From Rhizobium sp. NFR07 (GTDB lineage Bacteria > Pseudomonadota > Alphaproteobacteria > Rhizobiales > Rhizobiaceae): 64,000 bases of DNA. Positions 50,418 through 59,471 of the stretch are shown piece by piece. The notes beneath the pieces were generated by a model. That model had not been told where the DNA came from, ran no database searches, and was given only the letters and a program-made list of their open reading frames with translations. Positions within the stretch are counted from its first letter, which is position 1. The number at the start of each line of letters is the position of its first letter. The DNA lies in NCBI RefSeq assembly GCF_900111905.1, contig NZ_FOKM01000004.1, positions 62,001-126,000 on the forward strand, in the 5' to 3' direction. Both the position numbers and the translations under genes were made by a program.

Positions 50418-52802
50418 TCAGAATGTCGCCTTGATCGCGGCCATGAAGTTCATCGGCGCGCCCGGATGGTTTTCCGTCCGGCTGGCGGTGCTCTCGATAT
50501 AATCCTGATTGGTCAGGTTGCGGCCGATGAGCGAGAAGTCGAGGTTTTCGGTGACCTTGTAGGAGACCGAGGCATCTACCCGGTAATAGCCATCGACGAA
50601 GAAGCTGTTTTCCAGGTCGCCGGTGCGTTCGCCGACGGCAGTGATGCCGGCGCCGAGTTTCAGGCCTTCCAGCTTCCCCGTCTGGAACTCGTAGGTCGTC
50701 CAGAGGCTGCCGCTCCAATGGGGCGTCCCGATCAGCTGGTTGCCGACAGTCGACACCTCGCCAGGTTCCAAGTCGACCTTGTCCTTGGTGACCTCGGCAT
50801 CGACATAGCCGAGCGACGCTATGATCTGCCAGCCGTCGGTGATCTCGCCGGTAACGTCGATTTCCGCGCCGCGGGAGCGCTGTTCTCCGATAAGTTCGGA
50901 GAAGTCGGTTTCATCGATGGCGACAGCGACATTCTTCTTGGTGATCTGGAATACCGAGAAGGTCGCGGATACGCGGTCGCTCAGGTCTGCCTTGACGCCC
51001 GCCTCGACCTGCCAGCCTTCCTCGGGATCCAATACCTGATTGTCCGTGCCAAGCGCGCTCTGTGGCATGAAGCTCGTGGCGTAGCTCGTATAGAAGGAGA
51101 GCCGGTCGGTCGGTTGATAAACGAGGCCTGCTCGCCAGGTCACCGCACCGCCATCGAAGGGCGGCTCCTCGTTGAAGTCGGAATTTACTTCGTGATCGAA
51201 ATAGTCGTAGCGAATGCCGGCGAGCGCTTTCCACTGGTCGTTGAAATCGATCTGGTCCTGCAGATAGATCGACGAGGTGACGATATCCTGCACGTAGATA
51301 TTGTTGATTCTCGGTGTCGGCTTCAGCGCGCCATAGACCGGATCATATATGTTGATCGGATCGATATTGGCTCGCGCCGACCAGAAGTCCATTCGTGAAC
51401 GGACATGCTCTACCCCTGCCAGTACCGTGTGGCCGACGGTGCCCGTATCGAAGGTCATGATGCCTTCGAACTGCAGGTCGAGGTTGCTCATGTCCTCGAC
51501 GCGATCCGAATATCGGCGGGTCATCAGGCTGCTGTCGTCGTCGTCCAGCCCTTGATAGTCGATGCCGGTGTCGTGCGTATAGGCATCATCGTAGCGGACG
51601 GTGCTGCGGAACTTCAGCCATTCCAGTGCCTGATGCTCGGCGGTCAACGCGATCCGGGTCTTGCGGCTGTCCACCATCGACCAGTCCTCGCCTAAGAAGC
51701 GGTGATAGGGGCCTACGATTTCATTGTCTGGTCCGACGATCAGGCCGCGGTCGAAGGGCTGCTTCTGGTGGGTGTTGTCGACGCTCAGGTTGACGCGCGT
51801 GTCCTCGTCCGGCGACCATTCCAGCACGCCGCCAATATATTGGCGCTCGCTGTCCTGCCGCTGGTCGATGAAGCCGCCTTCTCGTTGGGCAGCGCCGGTG
51901 ATGCGTCCGGTCCAGGCGCCGTCCTCGCTGAGCGCGCCGCTTGCCGTCGCCTCGGCGCGGCGGAAGCCGTAGCTGCCGATCTGGGTGGTTGCTTCCGCAG
52001 TCAGTTCCTGCGTCGGCCGGCGTGTCACGATGTTGATCAGGCCGCCCGGTTCGCCGCGGCCGTAGAGAACCGAAGCCGGGCCTTTGAGCACTTCCACACG
52101 CTCGACGCCGGCGAGATCCGGATTGACTTCGGGCCGGCTGCCCGTAGCGTTCAGGACCGATCCGTCGATCGCGTAGGTATTGGAGGCAAAGCCGCGGGTG
52201 ATGAAGGTGGCCGCGCGGTTGCCGGCGGTGGAGCTCTCGCGAACGTTCGACACGTTTTCCAGCGCCTGGGTCAGGCTCGTCGCCTGCTGGTCTTCCAGCA
52301 CGCTGCGCTTGACCACCTGGATCGACTGCGGAACGTCACGTAGCGGTGTGTCGGTCTTGGTGCCGACCGAGCTTTCGGCAGCTTCATAGCTGCCGGGCGC
52401 ATCGCCGCCCTGCAGGACGATCGCTTCCAGCGTCGTGGCATCGCCGCCGATTGCGGCCGAGCCCTGCTGCGGCGCAACGATGGTGACGGTGTCATTGGCG
52501 CCGAAGCGGTAAGTGAGGCCCGTGCCGGCGAGAAGCCGGCCGAGTGCCTGCTCCTTGGAAAGCTGGCCATTGACCGCGCTGCTTCTCAAGCCACCAGAGA
52601 GTTCTCCGTCATAGACGAGATTTACGCCTGTCAGTGTCGAATAGCGAACGAGAGCGGAAGAGACCGATTGTGCCGGGATCGAGAACTGCAGCACAGTCTG
52701 GGCAATCGCCTGGGGAACGACAGTGAGGATGGCAACCGTGCTCAACAGAAGGGCGCCGAGCCCGGCCCTGCTCATCTTTAACTTGGTCTTACGCACTGTC
52801 AT
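50418..52802 (-). CDS. TonB-dependent siderophore receptor with STN signalling domain
   Basis: A 794-residue outer-membrane receptor. From the start: signal peptide (about 1-35), an STN domain (about 40-100, FSIPAQSVSSALVRYSTLTG) used to signal to FecR-type proteins, a plug (about 130-250, DTPLRDVPQSIQVVKRSVLE, GLINIVTRRPT), and a 22-strand barrel ending in the terminal phenylalanine (IKATF). The ATG at 52800-52802 is preferred because GGGGG lies 6 bases upstream. With the FecR and sigma genes just upstream it forms a complete trans-envelope signalling circuit. Confidence 0.94.
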   Translation of the reverse strand: MTVRKTKLKMSRAGLGALLLSTVAILTVVPQAIAQTVLQFSIPAQSVSSALVRYSTLTGVNLVYDGELSGGLRSSAVNGQLSKEQALGRLLAGTGLTYRFGANDTVTIVAPQQGSAAIGGDATTLEAIVLQGGDAPGSYEAAESSVGTKTDTPLRDVPQSIQVVKRSVLEDQQATSLTQALENVSNVRESSTAGNRAATFITRGFASNTYAIDGSVLNATGSRPEVNPDLAGVERVEVLKGPASVLYGRGEPGGLINIVTRRPTQELTAEATTQIGSYGFRRAEATASGALSEDGAWTGRITGAAQREGGFIDQRQDSERQYIGGVLEWSPDEDTRVNLSVDNTHQKQPFDRGLIVGPDNEIVGPYHRFLGEDWSMVDSRKTRIALTAEHQALEWLKFRSTVRYDDAYTHDTGIDYQGLDDDDSSLMTRRYSDRVEDMSNLDLQFEGIMTFDTGTVGHTVLAGVEHVRSRMDFWSARANIDPINIYDPVYGALKPTPRINNIYVQDIVTSSIYLQDQIDFNDQWKALAGIRYDYFDHEVNSDFNEEPPFDGGAVTWRAGLVYQPTDRLSFYTSYATSFMPQSALGTDNQVLDPEEGWQVEAGVKADLSDRVSATFSVFQITKKNVAVAIDETDFSELIGEQRSRGAEIDVTGEITDGWQIIASLGYVDAEVTKDKVDLEPGEVSTVGNQLIGTPHWSGSLWTTYEFQTGKLEGLKLGAGITAVGERTGDLENSFFVDGYYRVDASVSYKVTENLDFSLIGRNLTNQDYIESTASRTENHPGAPMNFMAAIKATF

Positions 52803-52898
52803 CGCATGCCCCCGCACTACAACTCCGTCCCCGGCCAACAAGACGCCGTTGCCGTTGATTACGAACGGGGCGGAGAAAAACCTGAGTGGATCGGTAAA

Positions 52899-53855
52899 TT
52901 ATTTTCTGGCCGATACGAGCGTGATAATCGGCGTGTAGCTGGTGAGCGTGATCGGCAGGCCCTGTTCGAGCGTCAGGTCGATGCCCTCGATGTCCTTCAG
53001 GTCGATGACGATGGTGATGCGGCGTTGAGCCAGCTGCGGATCGCGGAGGATGAGATTGCCGCGCCGCCAGCGGTTTACTTCCGCTATCACTTCGCTCAGC
53101 GGCCGGGCCAGGAAGACAAGCTGGCGCGACCGCCAGGCAAGCCGGTTTCCAGCCTCTCCGGTGCCGATGGCGCCAAGCCTGCCGTTCTCCACATCGATGG
53201 CATCGCCTTCGCCGAGATCGATATGGCGGCCTCCGGCATCCACCCGCACCGTATGTTCCGTCACCGCCACGCTGGTGCGTTCCGACGTGATGCCGACGGA
53301 ATAGGCTGTACCGAGTGCCGTGGCACGAACGTTGCCCGCCTGGACGATGAAGGGCCGCGCCGAATCCTCGGTCACGGAGAAAAACGCCTCGCCGTGGTGC
53401 AGGATGATGCGACGGACGGATGCGGTGATGTCGACGGAGATGGCGCTGGCGGCGGAAAGTTCGACACGCGAACCATCTTCCAGCATCACGGTTTCCAGCT
53501 CGCCGGTACCGGTGGAATAATCGGCACGGTCGAGGACGGTCCACGCCGTCAGGCCACCACCGGTCAGCAGTATGGCGGCACTCGTTGCCTTGAGGAGACC
53601 TCGACGCGAAACGCTCTTTTCTGTATGGCTCTTGTGAGATGGGACAATCTCGCTCCCGGCTATCGCCCAGAGCCTTTCCAGCCGCGCATAGGCTTGCGCA
53701 TTGCGCGCGTCGGCCTCCAGCCAGTTGCGAAAGAGCGCGTAATCGGTCTGCGGCGTATCGTCGTCGAGGAGGCGCGCGAACCACATGGCCGCTTCACGTG
53801 CGGCGCGATCGCCGCCGTCTCCATCGCTGCCCATGTCGGCCGGTTCATCCATCAT
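52899..53855 (-). CDS. FecR-family anti-sigma/signal relay protein
   Basis: A 318-residue FecR protein: cytoplasmic N-terminus with the sigma-binding FRNWLEADARNAQAYARLE motif (about 40-60), a hydrophobic segment preceded by a twin arginine (VSRRGLLKATSAAILLTGGG, about 82-101), and a periplasmic FecR domain (GEAFFSVTEDSARPFIV, NVRATALGTAYSV). It transmits receptor occupancy to the sigma factor encoded upstream. Two adjacent ATGs (53855, 53852) could start it; the upstream one is used. Its gene lies 80 bases after the sigma gene. Confidence 0.93.
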   Translation of the reverse strand: MMDEPADMGSDGDGGDRAAREAAMWFARLLDDDTPQTDYALFRNWLEADARNAQAYARLERLWAIAGSEIVPSHKSHTEKSVSRRGLLKATSAAILLTGGGLTAWTVLDRADYSTGTGELETVMLEDGSRVELSAASAISVDITASVRRIILHHGEAFFSVTEDSARPFIVQAGNVRATALGTAYSVGITSERTSVAVTEHTVRVDAGGRHIDLGEGDAIDVENGRLGAIGTGEAGNRLAWRSRQLVFLARPLSEVIAEVNRWRRGNLILRDPQLAQRRITIVIDLKDIEGIDLTLEQGLPITLTSYTPIITLVSARK

Positions 53856-53935
53856 GTCGTGCCCAGTTGTGCCTGCATGCTACCTCAACGATCCGGGGTC
53901 CTGAAAATCTGGGTCCGGTTGTGATCGAAATCGTA

Positions 53936-54448
53936 TCAGCGTGTGGCTTGCTGTGCCTGATCCAGGCGCTCCAGGGCCACGACCATGTGGCTGAAGACGG
54001 TCTTGGGGGAAATGCCGAGCTTGCGGCCAATTTCCACATAGGTCAGGCCATCAATACGGGCCATGACGAAGACTTCCTTCGCCCTTGGTGGAAGGCATGC
54101 GATCGCATCGGAAATGACCCGAAGGTTCTGACTGGCGATCGCATGATCTTCGGGCGTCGGCGTCGGATCCTTGATGAATTGCAGGTCGTCTATGCCACCG
54201 ACGAAAGGTGCGACGCGCTCCCGGCGCTTAAAGTCGATCGCCAGATTGCGGCCTATCCTGACGACATAACCCGGCTGCAGCGGCCGATCGTTGAGATCGG
54301 CCCGGCGCTCCCACAGGCGCAGGAACGTATCCTGCACCAGATCTTCAGCCGTCGCCGGTGATTTCACCATTCTCGCGATCGTCGAAAGGAGAACCTTTCG
54401 CAAGCTGAGGAAGGTGGAGACGATTTCTGCGGAATAGGCCGTTTGCAT
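53936..54448 (-). CDS. ECF sigma factor of the FecI type
   Basis: A 170-residue extracytoplasmic-function sigma factor. Region 2 is in SPATAEDLVQDTFLRLWERR and YVVRIGRNLAIDFKRRER; region 4 is in LPPRAKEVFVMARIDGLTYV with the helix-turn-helix GRKLGISPKTVFSHM. The ATG at 54446-54448 is chosen over one 12 codons earlier because that earlier codon lies at the presumed promoter. Together with the FecR gene it should activate the TonB receptor operon when the siderophore is bound. Confidence 0.92.
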   Translation of the reverse strand: MQTAYSAEIVSTFLSLRKVLLSTIARMVKSPATAEDLVQDTFLRLWERRADLNDRPLQPGYVVRIGRNLAIDFKRRERVAPFVGGIDDLQFIKDPTPTPEDHAIASQNLRVISDAIACLPPRAKEVFVMARIDGLTYVEIGRKLGISPKTVFSHMVVALERLDQAQQATR

Positions 54449-54467
54449 GGTGATCGAGCTACCAGCC

Positions 54468-54506
54468 GTGTGCACTGCACACAAGAAATATTCGTCCTTT
54501 TGTCAA
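54468..54506 (-). promoter_or_regulatory. Promoter/operator of the sigma gene
   Basis: TTGACA (54501-54506, minus strand) is a perfect -35 match, but the hexamer 17 bases on (TGTGTG) is a poor -10. Overlapping it is a 15-bp palindrome, GTGTGCA-G-TGCACAC (54468-54482), mismatched only at its centre. It could bind an iron regulator, but it does not resemble the RirA or Irr motifs I know. Confidence 0.45.
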
Positions 54507-54567
54507 GTTTTTGAAAGCCTGTCCGGCACGACTGTTGCAGCTACGCCATTGGTTGAGCGCGAAACGG

Positions 54568-54604
54568 AAAAGCCGGTGATCGCTGCTGCAATCACCGGCT
54601 TTTT
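54568..54604 (-). terminator. Terminator of the dehydrogenase gene
   Basis: AAAAGCCGGTGAT / ATCACCGGCTTTT form a 13-bp stem with a 10-base loop, and the minus strand ends TTTTCC. It lies 40 bases after the 54.6-57.2 kb gene and upstream of the sigma gene promoter, isolating the two. Confidence 0.85.
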
Positions 54605-54643
54605 CATGTGTCTTCCTGAGCTTTCTGGTTGCCGTCGCGGCAG

Positions 54644-57205
54644 TCAGGTCCTGGGCTTCAGATTTTCCGGATCGTAGATCGGTTTGTAACCGACGCCGAC
54701 CACCTCGACCGGATAGGTCTCGGTAAAATATTCGACATTCAGCTTGCGGCCGACCTGGGCGTAGTCGTGCGGAAGATAGGCGAGGGCGATGTTCTTGCCG
54801 ACGGTCGGGCCATAGGCGACCGAGGTCGTGTAGGAGATGCGGCCGAGCTCGTCGACCAGCGTCTTGCCGGTCTCCGGATCCATGACCGGCATGGAACCGA
54901 CCGGGTAGCGTTTTACGCCCTTGGCATCCGTGTTTTCGGTCATGACCAGGGTGCAGAGCATGGCCGGCTGGTTGGCGCGGGCCTTAAATTCCAGATGTTT
55001 CGCCTTGCCGCGGAAATCGGCTTCCTTGACCTTCGGACGGGCAAGATCGGCTTCGATCAGGTTGTACTGGGTGAGCAGATCGCCGTTCTGCAGTCGCAGC
55101 GACTTTTCCATGCGGCGCGAATTGGCATAGGTCTCGACGCCGAAGGCCATCACGCCGGTTTCGCGCAGCGCATCCCAGACGGCGAGGCCGTCCTCGTATT
55201 TCATGTGCAGTTCCCAGCCCTGCTCGCCGACATAGGAAATGCGGAAGGCGGATACGGCTTTGCCGGCGATCTCGATCGGCTTGATGGCGGCGAAGGCGAA
55301 GTTTTCGATGTCGAGGCCGGTAGGATCGGCGACCACCTTCTTCAGCGTATCGCGGGCGTTCGGGCCCCAGATGCCGATGGTGACGAATTTTTCCGAGACG
55401 TCGGTAATGGTGACGTCGAGGCCGCGATCCTCGGCGACGCGCTTCATGTAGTGGAAATCGCGCGGGCCGGCATCTGCGCCGTTCACCAGACGGCAGCGAT
55501 CCTCCATGCGGAAGACGGTGAAGTCGGCGCGCACCATGCCCTCGTCGTCGAGGAAGTGGGTATAGATGCCCTTGCCGATATTGGCGTCGCCGCCGATCTT
55601 GGCCGCACAGAGCCATTCGAGCAGCTCGACATGGTCGGGGCCTTCGATATCGACCATATGGAAATGCGAGAGATTGACGATGCCGCAATCCTCGCTCATC
55701 GCCAGATGCTCGGCATTGGAGACGCGCCAGAAATGGCGATTGTCCCATTCGTTCTCGCGCACCGGCACTTGGTTGGCGTATTTTTCCAAGAGATGCTCGT
55801 TGGCGGCGTAGCCATGGGCACGCTCCCAGCCGCCGAGTTCCATGAAATACCCGCCGAGTTCCTTCTCGCGCTCATGGAAAGGCGAGCGCTTGGCGCCGCG
55901 GCCGGTCGCATAGGGCTCGCGCGGATGGACCGCCGGGAAGTAGATCTTCTGGGCCGCCTCGCGGGTGCGGCCCTCGATGAACTCTTCCGTCAGCTGATGC
56001 GGGTAGAAGCGGGAATAGTCGATCGAGTTGTGGTCGATCTCCGTTCGTCCATCGGTCATCCAGTCGGCGATCAGCTTGCCGTAACCGGGGCCGTCCTTGA
56101 CCCAGATGGCGACGCAATACCAGAGGCCGCGCACCTTCTGGCTCTCGCCGCAGGAGGGGCCACCGGCGGCGGAGACCTGCAGCAGGCCGTTGAAGGAATG
56201 GCCCTCGTTATAGCCGAGTTCGCCTAGGATCGGGGTCAGTTCCATCGCCTTTTCCAATGGCGTCAGGATCTGTTCCATGTCGAGGTCGCGCTGCGAGGGC
56301 GACAGGCGCGCCTCGTGCTTTTCGAGGATATCGCGCGGGTGGCAGAGACGCGGATTGTCGGTCTCGTAATACCCCCATTCGATCTGCCCACCCTCGGTCG
56401 TGTTCGGGTCGCCGGTGTCGCGCATATAGGCGGAATTGCCCTGGTCGCGCAGCAGCGGATAGCCGATCTCCTTGCCCGTGCCGGCAAATTCGTTATAGGG
56501 CCCGAAGAAGGTGAGCGGGTGATCGACCGGCATGACCGGCAGGTCCTCGCCCACCATTTCGGCGATCAGGCGGCCCCAGATGCCGGCGCAGACGATGACG
56601 TGATCGGCCATGATCGTGCCGCGATGGGTGACGACGCCCTTGATGCGGCCGCCTTCGACGATCAGCGAGGTCGCCGGCGTATTGCCGAAGACCTTCAGCT
56701 TGCCGGCCTTTTCGGCGGCATCAACCAGCTTGCCGGCAACGGTCTGCGAGCGCGGGATGACAAGGCCGGCGTCGGGATCGAACATCCCGCCCTGGACCTG
56801 ATCCTCCTCGATCAGCGGGAAGAGCTTCTTGATCTCGGCGGGCGAGACATAGTGGGCGCGAGTGCCAAAAGCCTTGGCGGAGGTCAGCTTGCGCTTGATC
56901 TCTTCCATCCAGGTGTCGTCGCCGGTGCGGGCGACTTCCAGGCCGCCGATGCGGGCGTAGTGGCCCATCTTTTCGTAGAAATCGATCGAATATTGCGTGG
57001 TCCAGACCGACAGATAGTCGTGGCTCGTCGTGTAGCAGAAGTCGGAGGCATGGGCGGTCGAGCCGATATCGGTCGGGATGCCGGACTTGTCGATGCCGAC
57101 GATGTCGTCCCAGCCGCGCTCCACCAGATGGTGGGCGATGGACGCACCGACGATGCCGCCCAGACCGATGATGACCACTTTTGCCTTGGTTGGAAATTCT
57201 GCCAT
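54644..57205 (-). CDS. FAD-dependent dimethylglycine/sarcosine dehydrogenase-like enzyme with GcvT domain
   Basis: An 853-residue two-domain enzyme of the DMGDH family. The N-terminal FAD oxidoreductase half (about 1-440) starts KVVIIGLGGIVGASIAHHLV, a dinucleotide fold. The C-terminal half (about 450-850) is an aminomethyltransferase GcvT-type folate domain with GIWGPNARDTLKKV and SYVGEQGWELHMKYE. Such enzymes oxidatively demethylate dimethylglycine, sarcosine or related N-methyl amines and pass the methylene group to tetrahydrofolate. With proVWX importing betaine, it could take part in betaine breakdown, which is inference. The ATG at 57205 follows AGGAG by 8 bases. Confidence 0.93.
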   Translation of the reverse strand: MAEFPTKAKVVIIGLGGIVGASIAHHLVERGWDDIVGIDKSGIPTDIGSTAHASDFCYTTSHDYLSVWTTQYSIDFYEKMGHYARIGGLEVARTGDDTWMEEIKRKLTSAKAFGTRAHYVSPAEIKKLFPLIEEDQVQGGMFDPDAGLVIPRSQTVAGKLVDAAEKAGKLKVFGNTPATSLIVEGGRIKGVVTHRGTIMADHVIVCAGIWGRLIAEMVGEDLPVMPVDHPLTFFGPYNEFAGTGKEIGYPLLRDQGNSAYMRDTGDPNTTEGGQIEWGYYETDNPRLCHPRDILEKHEARLSPSQRDLDMEQILTPLEKAMELTPILGELGYNEGHSFNGLLQVSAAGGPSCGESQKVRGLWYCVAIWVKDGPGYGKLIADWMTDGRTEIDHNSIDYSRFYPHQLTEEFIEGRTREAAQKIYFPAVHPREPYATGRGAKRSPFHEREKELGGYFMELGGWERAHGYAANEHLLEKYANQVPVRENEWDNRHFWRVSNAEHLAMSEDCGIVNLSHFHMVDIEGPDHVELLEWLCAAKIGGDANIGKGIYTHFLDDEGMVRADFTVFRMEDRCRLVNGADAGPRDFHYMKRVAEDRGLDVTITDVSEKFVTIGIWGPNARDTLKKVVADPTGLDIENFAFAAIKPIEIAGKAVSAFRISYVGEQGWELHMKYEDGLAVWDALRETGVMAFGVETYANSRRMEKSLRLQNGDLLTQYNLIEADLARPKVKEADFRGKAKHLEFKARANQPAMLCTLVMTENTDAKGVKRYPVGSMPVMDPETGKTLVDELGRISYTTSVAYGPTVGKNIALAYLPHDYAQVGRKLNVEYFTETYPVEVVGVGYKPIYDPENLKPRT

Positions 57206-57362
57206 TGCCCGACTCCTGAATATGCGGAGGGACATTAGCGACAGTTCGTGACGCAGCCCAGTCGATATACGACACGCGACGCCCCTTCATCCGTCATCGG
57301 ATCAGCGCGTGGCATGGGGAAAAGCCGGTCATGAAGAATTTATGAACAAAATGAAACACGAC

Positions 57363-57380
57363 TGGAAAGCGCTGTTACCT
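57363..57380 (+). promoter_or_regulatory. Possible LacI-type operator before the phosphodiesterase operon
   Basis: TGGAAAGCGCTGTTACCT has an AGCGCT centre and partly symmetric flanks, as many LacI-family sites do. It lies about 60 bases before the phosphodiesterase gene, and a LacI regulator is encoded at the other end of the operon. The match is weak. Confidence 0.3.
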
Positions 57381-57438
57381 GCCTGACATGGGAGGAGACT
57401 AAAGAGGCCGCCAACACCGCCCCCGCACGAGGGGCGTC

Positions 57439-58305
57439 ATGACGACAGAAAGCGGCCTTGCCATGAAAATCATCCAGATCACCGACACCCATTTCAGCCC
57501 GGAAAAGACCCATTTCAACGGCAACTGGGCGCCGCTCCTGACCTGGATCGAAGACCAGAAGGCCGACCTCGTCATCCATACCGGCGACCTTTCGGTCGAT
57601 GGCGCCGACAAGGCGGACGACATCACCTTCTCGATGGACCTGATGCGCCAGGTCTCGACCCCCATGCTGATCGTGCCGGGCAATCACGATGTCGGCCACT
57701 TCGCCGACATGAGCCAGCCCGTCAATGCCGAGCGCCTGAAACGCTGGCGGGACCTGACGGGTGGGGATCGTTTCGTCGAGGATGCGAACGGCTGGCGTTT
57801 CGTTGGGTTCAATGCGCTTCTTCTCGGTCACGAGGACGAAGAGGAAGAAGCGCAGTTCGAATGGCTGCGGACCGCATTCGAGGAGCGCAACGGACGCCGG
57901 CTGGCGCTGTTTTCTCACAAGCCGCTGTTTGTCGACGAACCCCATGAAGGCGATACCGGCTATTGGGGTTTCCGCCCGGCCCAGCGCAAGCGCCTCTACG
58001 AACTGATGGCCGCCCATGACGTGGCGCTGTTCGCCAGTGGTCATCTCCATTGGGCCTGGAAGGGCAAGTTCGAGAACACGTCGATCGTCTGGGGCCCCTC
58101 GGCCGCCTTCGTCATCGACAAGCTGGAACGCGAAATGCCGGGCGAGCGCCTGGTCGGCGCCGTCGTCCATGAATTCAACGACGACGTGACGAGCGACATC
58201 GTCGCTGTTCCGGGCATGACCGCCCATTACATCGATGACGTCATCCACGAAGTCTACCCGCAATCGGCTCCCAAGGCCCGCGCGAACGAGGAAGCGGCGG
58301 AATGA
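57439..58305 (+). CDS. Calcineurin-type phosphodiesterase (CpdA/GpdQ class)
   Basis: A 288-residue class III phosphodiesterase with the complete binuclear-metal set: DTHF (residues 16-19), GD (about 49-50), GNHD (about 82-85) and GHLH (about 200-203). Its length is close to that of the glycerophosphodiesterase GpdQ and cyclic-nucleotide CpdA enzymes. It overlaps an ABC ATPase gene by 4 bases in an operon with a UgpABCE-like importer, so a phosphodiester such as a glycerophosphodiester may be its substrate. GAGGGG lies 4 bases before the ATG; an in-frame ATG at 57463 is a possible alternative start. Confidence 0.9.
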   Translation: MTTESGLAMKIIQITDTHFSPEKTHFNGNWAPLLTWIEDQKADLVIHTGDLSVDGADKADDITFSMDLMRQVSTPMLIVPGNHDVGHFADMSQPVNAERLKRWRDLTGGDRFVEDANGWRFVGFNALLLGHEDEEEEAQFEWLRTAFEERNGRRLALFSHKPLFVDEPHEGDTGYWGFRPAQRKRLYELMAAHDVALFASGHLHWAWKGKFENTSIVWGPSAAFVIDKLEREMPGERLVGAVVHEFNDDVTSDIVAVPGMTAHYIDDVIHEVYPQSAPKARANEEAAE

Positions 58306-59471
58306 CCACGCTCAGCCTTTCCAACATCGAAAAATCCTTCGGCGGCAACCAGATTCTCAAGGGCGTCAGCCTCGATGCGCAGCCGGGCGAGTTCATCGCG
58401 CTGGTTGGCCCGTCTGGCTGCGGCAAGAGCACGCTTCTGCGCATCCTTGCTGGTCTCGACAGCGCCGATAGCGGCGAGATCGTCATCGACGGCCGCGAGG
58501 TCAGCCGGACGCAGGCGGCCGACCGCAATGTCGCGATGGTCTTCCAGTCCTACGCCCTCTATCCGCATCTGACGGCCGCGCAGAACATCGCCGTGCCGCT
58601 GGTCATGCGCCGGCTGACGCGAACGCAGCGCATTCCTTTCGTCGCGCCTCTCATGCCCGGCCAGCGCCAGGCCGTCGCCGACATCCATCGCGACGTGCGC
58701 GAGATGGCCGCCTCGCTCAAGATCGACCATCTTCTCGACCGCAAGCCCGGCCAGATGTCCGGCGGCCAGCGCCAGCGCGTGGCGCTTGCCCGCGCCATGG
58801 TGCGCCGCCCGGCCGTCTTCCTGATGGACGAACCGCTGTCCAACCTCGATGCAAACCTGCGTGTCCACGCCCGCGGCGAGATCGTCGAGCTGCATCGCCG
58901 CGCCGGTGTGCCGACAGTCTATGTCACGCATGATCAGGCCGAAGCCCTGTCGATGGCCGACCGCGTCGCCGTGATGATCGGCGGCTCGCTGCTGCAGCTC
59001 GCCCCGCCGCAGGTGATCTACGACGATCCGCAGCATATCGAGGTCGCCAAATTCGTCGGCCAGCCGCGCATCAATCTCGTCGCCTCGCATGTGGGTGAAA
59101 ACGGTATCGTTACGCTCGGCACCGAACGCTGCGTGCTCGCCGACCGCAGCTTGGCCGGCGATACGCCGGTCACGCTCGGCGTCCGCTCGGAATTCGTCAA
59201 AGTCTCCCGCTCCGGTGAGGCCGGGCTTCCGGCCCATGTCGAGCGCGTCGAATTCCTCGGCTCCGAAATCATCGTCTACAGCAAGCTCGATGCGATCGGC
59301 GAAATCATGATCGCCAAGGTCTCTCCAGCGGAAGGCGCGGGTCTTGCCGCCGGCATGCCGATCCGCCTTTCCGCTTCCGCAGAGCACATCTTCGTCTTCG
59401 GCGCCGATGGCGTCCGCCTTCCGTCTGCGCCGCTCGTCGAGAACACGGTCAGGGAGGCGGCCCATGGCTGA
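58302..59471 (+). CDS. UgpC/MalK-type ABC ATPase
   Basis: A 389-residue carbohydrate-type ABC ATPase. Walker A GPSGCGKSTLLRI (about 36-48), signature MSGGQRQRVALARAMV, Walker B VFLMDEPLSNLD and a C-terminal TOBE region. The helical subdomain has a longer insert than usual (RTQRIPFVAPLMPGQRQAVA, about 108-127). It overlaps the phosphodiesterase gene by 4 bases and the first permease gene by 8 bases. Confidence 0.93.
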   Translation: MTTLSLSNIEKSFGGNQILKGVSLDAQPGEFIALVGPSGCGKSTLLRILAGLDSADSGEIVIDGREVSRTQAADRNVAMVFQSYALYPHLTAAQNIAVPLVMRRLTRTQRIPFVAPLMPGQRQAVADIHRDVREMAASLKIDHLLDRKPGQMSGGQRQRVALARAMVRRPAVFLMDEPLSNLDANLRVHARGEIVELHRRAGVPTVYVTHDQAEALSMADRVAVMIGGSLLQLAPPQVIYDDPQHIEVAKFVGQPRINLVASHVGENGIVTLGTERCVLADRSLAGDTPVTLGVRSEFVKVSRSGEAGLPAHVERVEFLGSEIIVYSKLDAIGEIMIAKVSPAEGAGLAAGMPIRLSASAEHIFVFGADGVRLPSAPLVENTVREAAHG

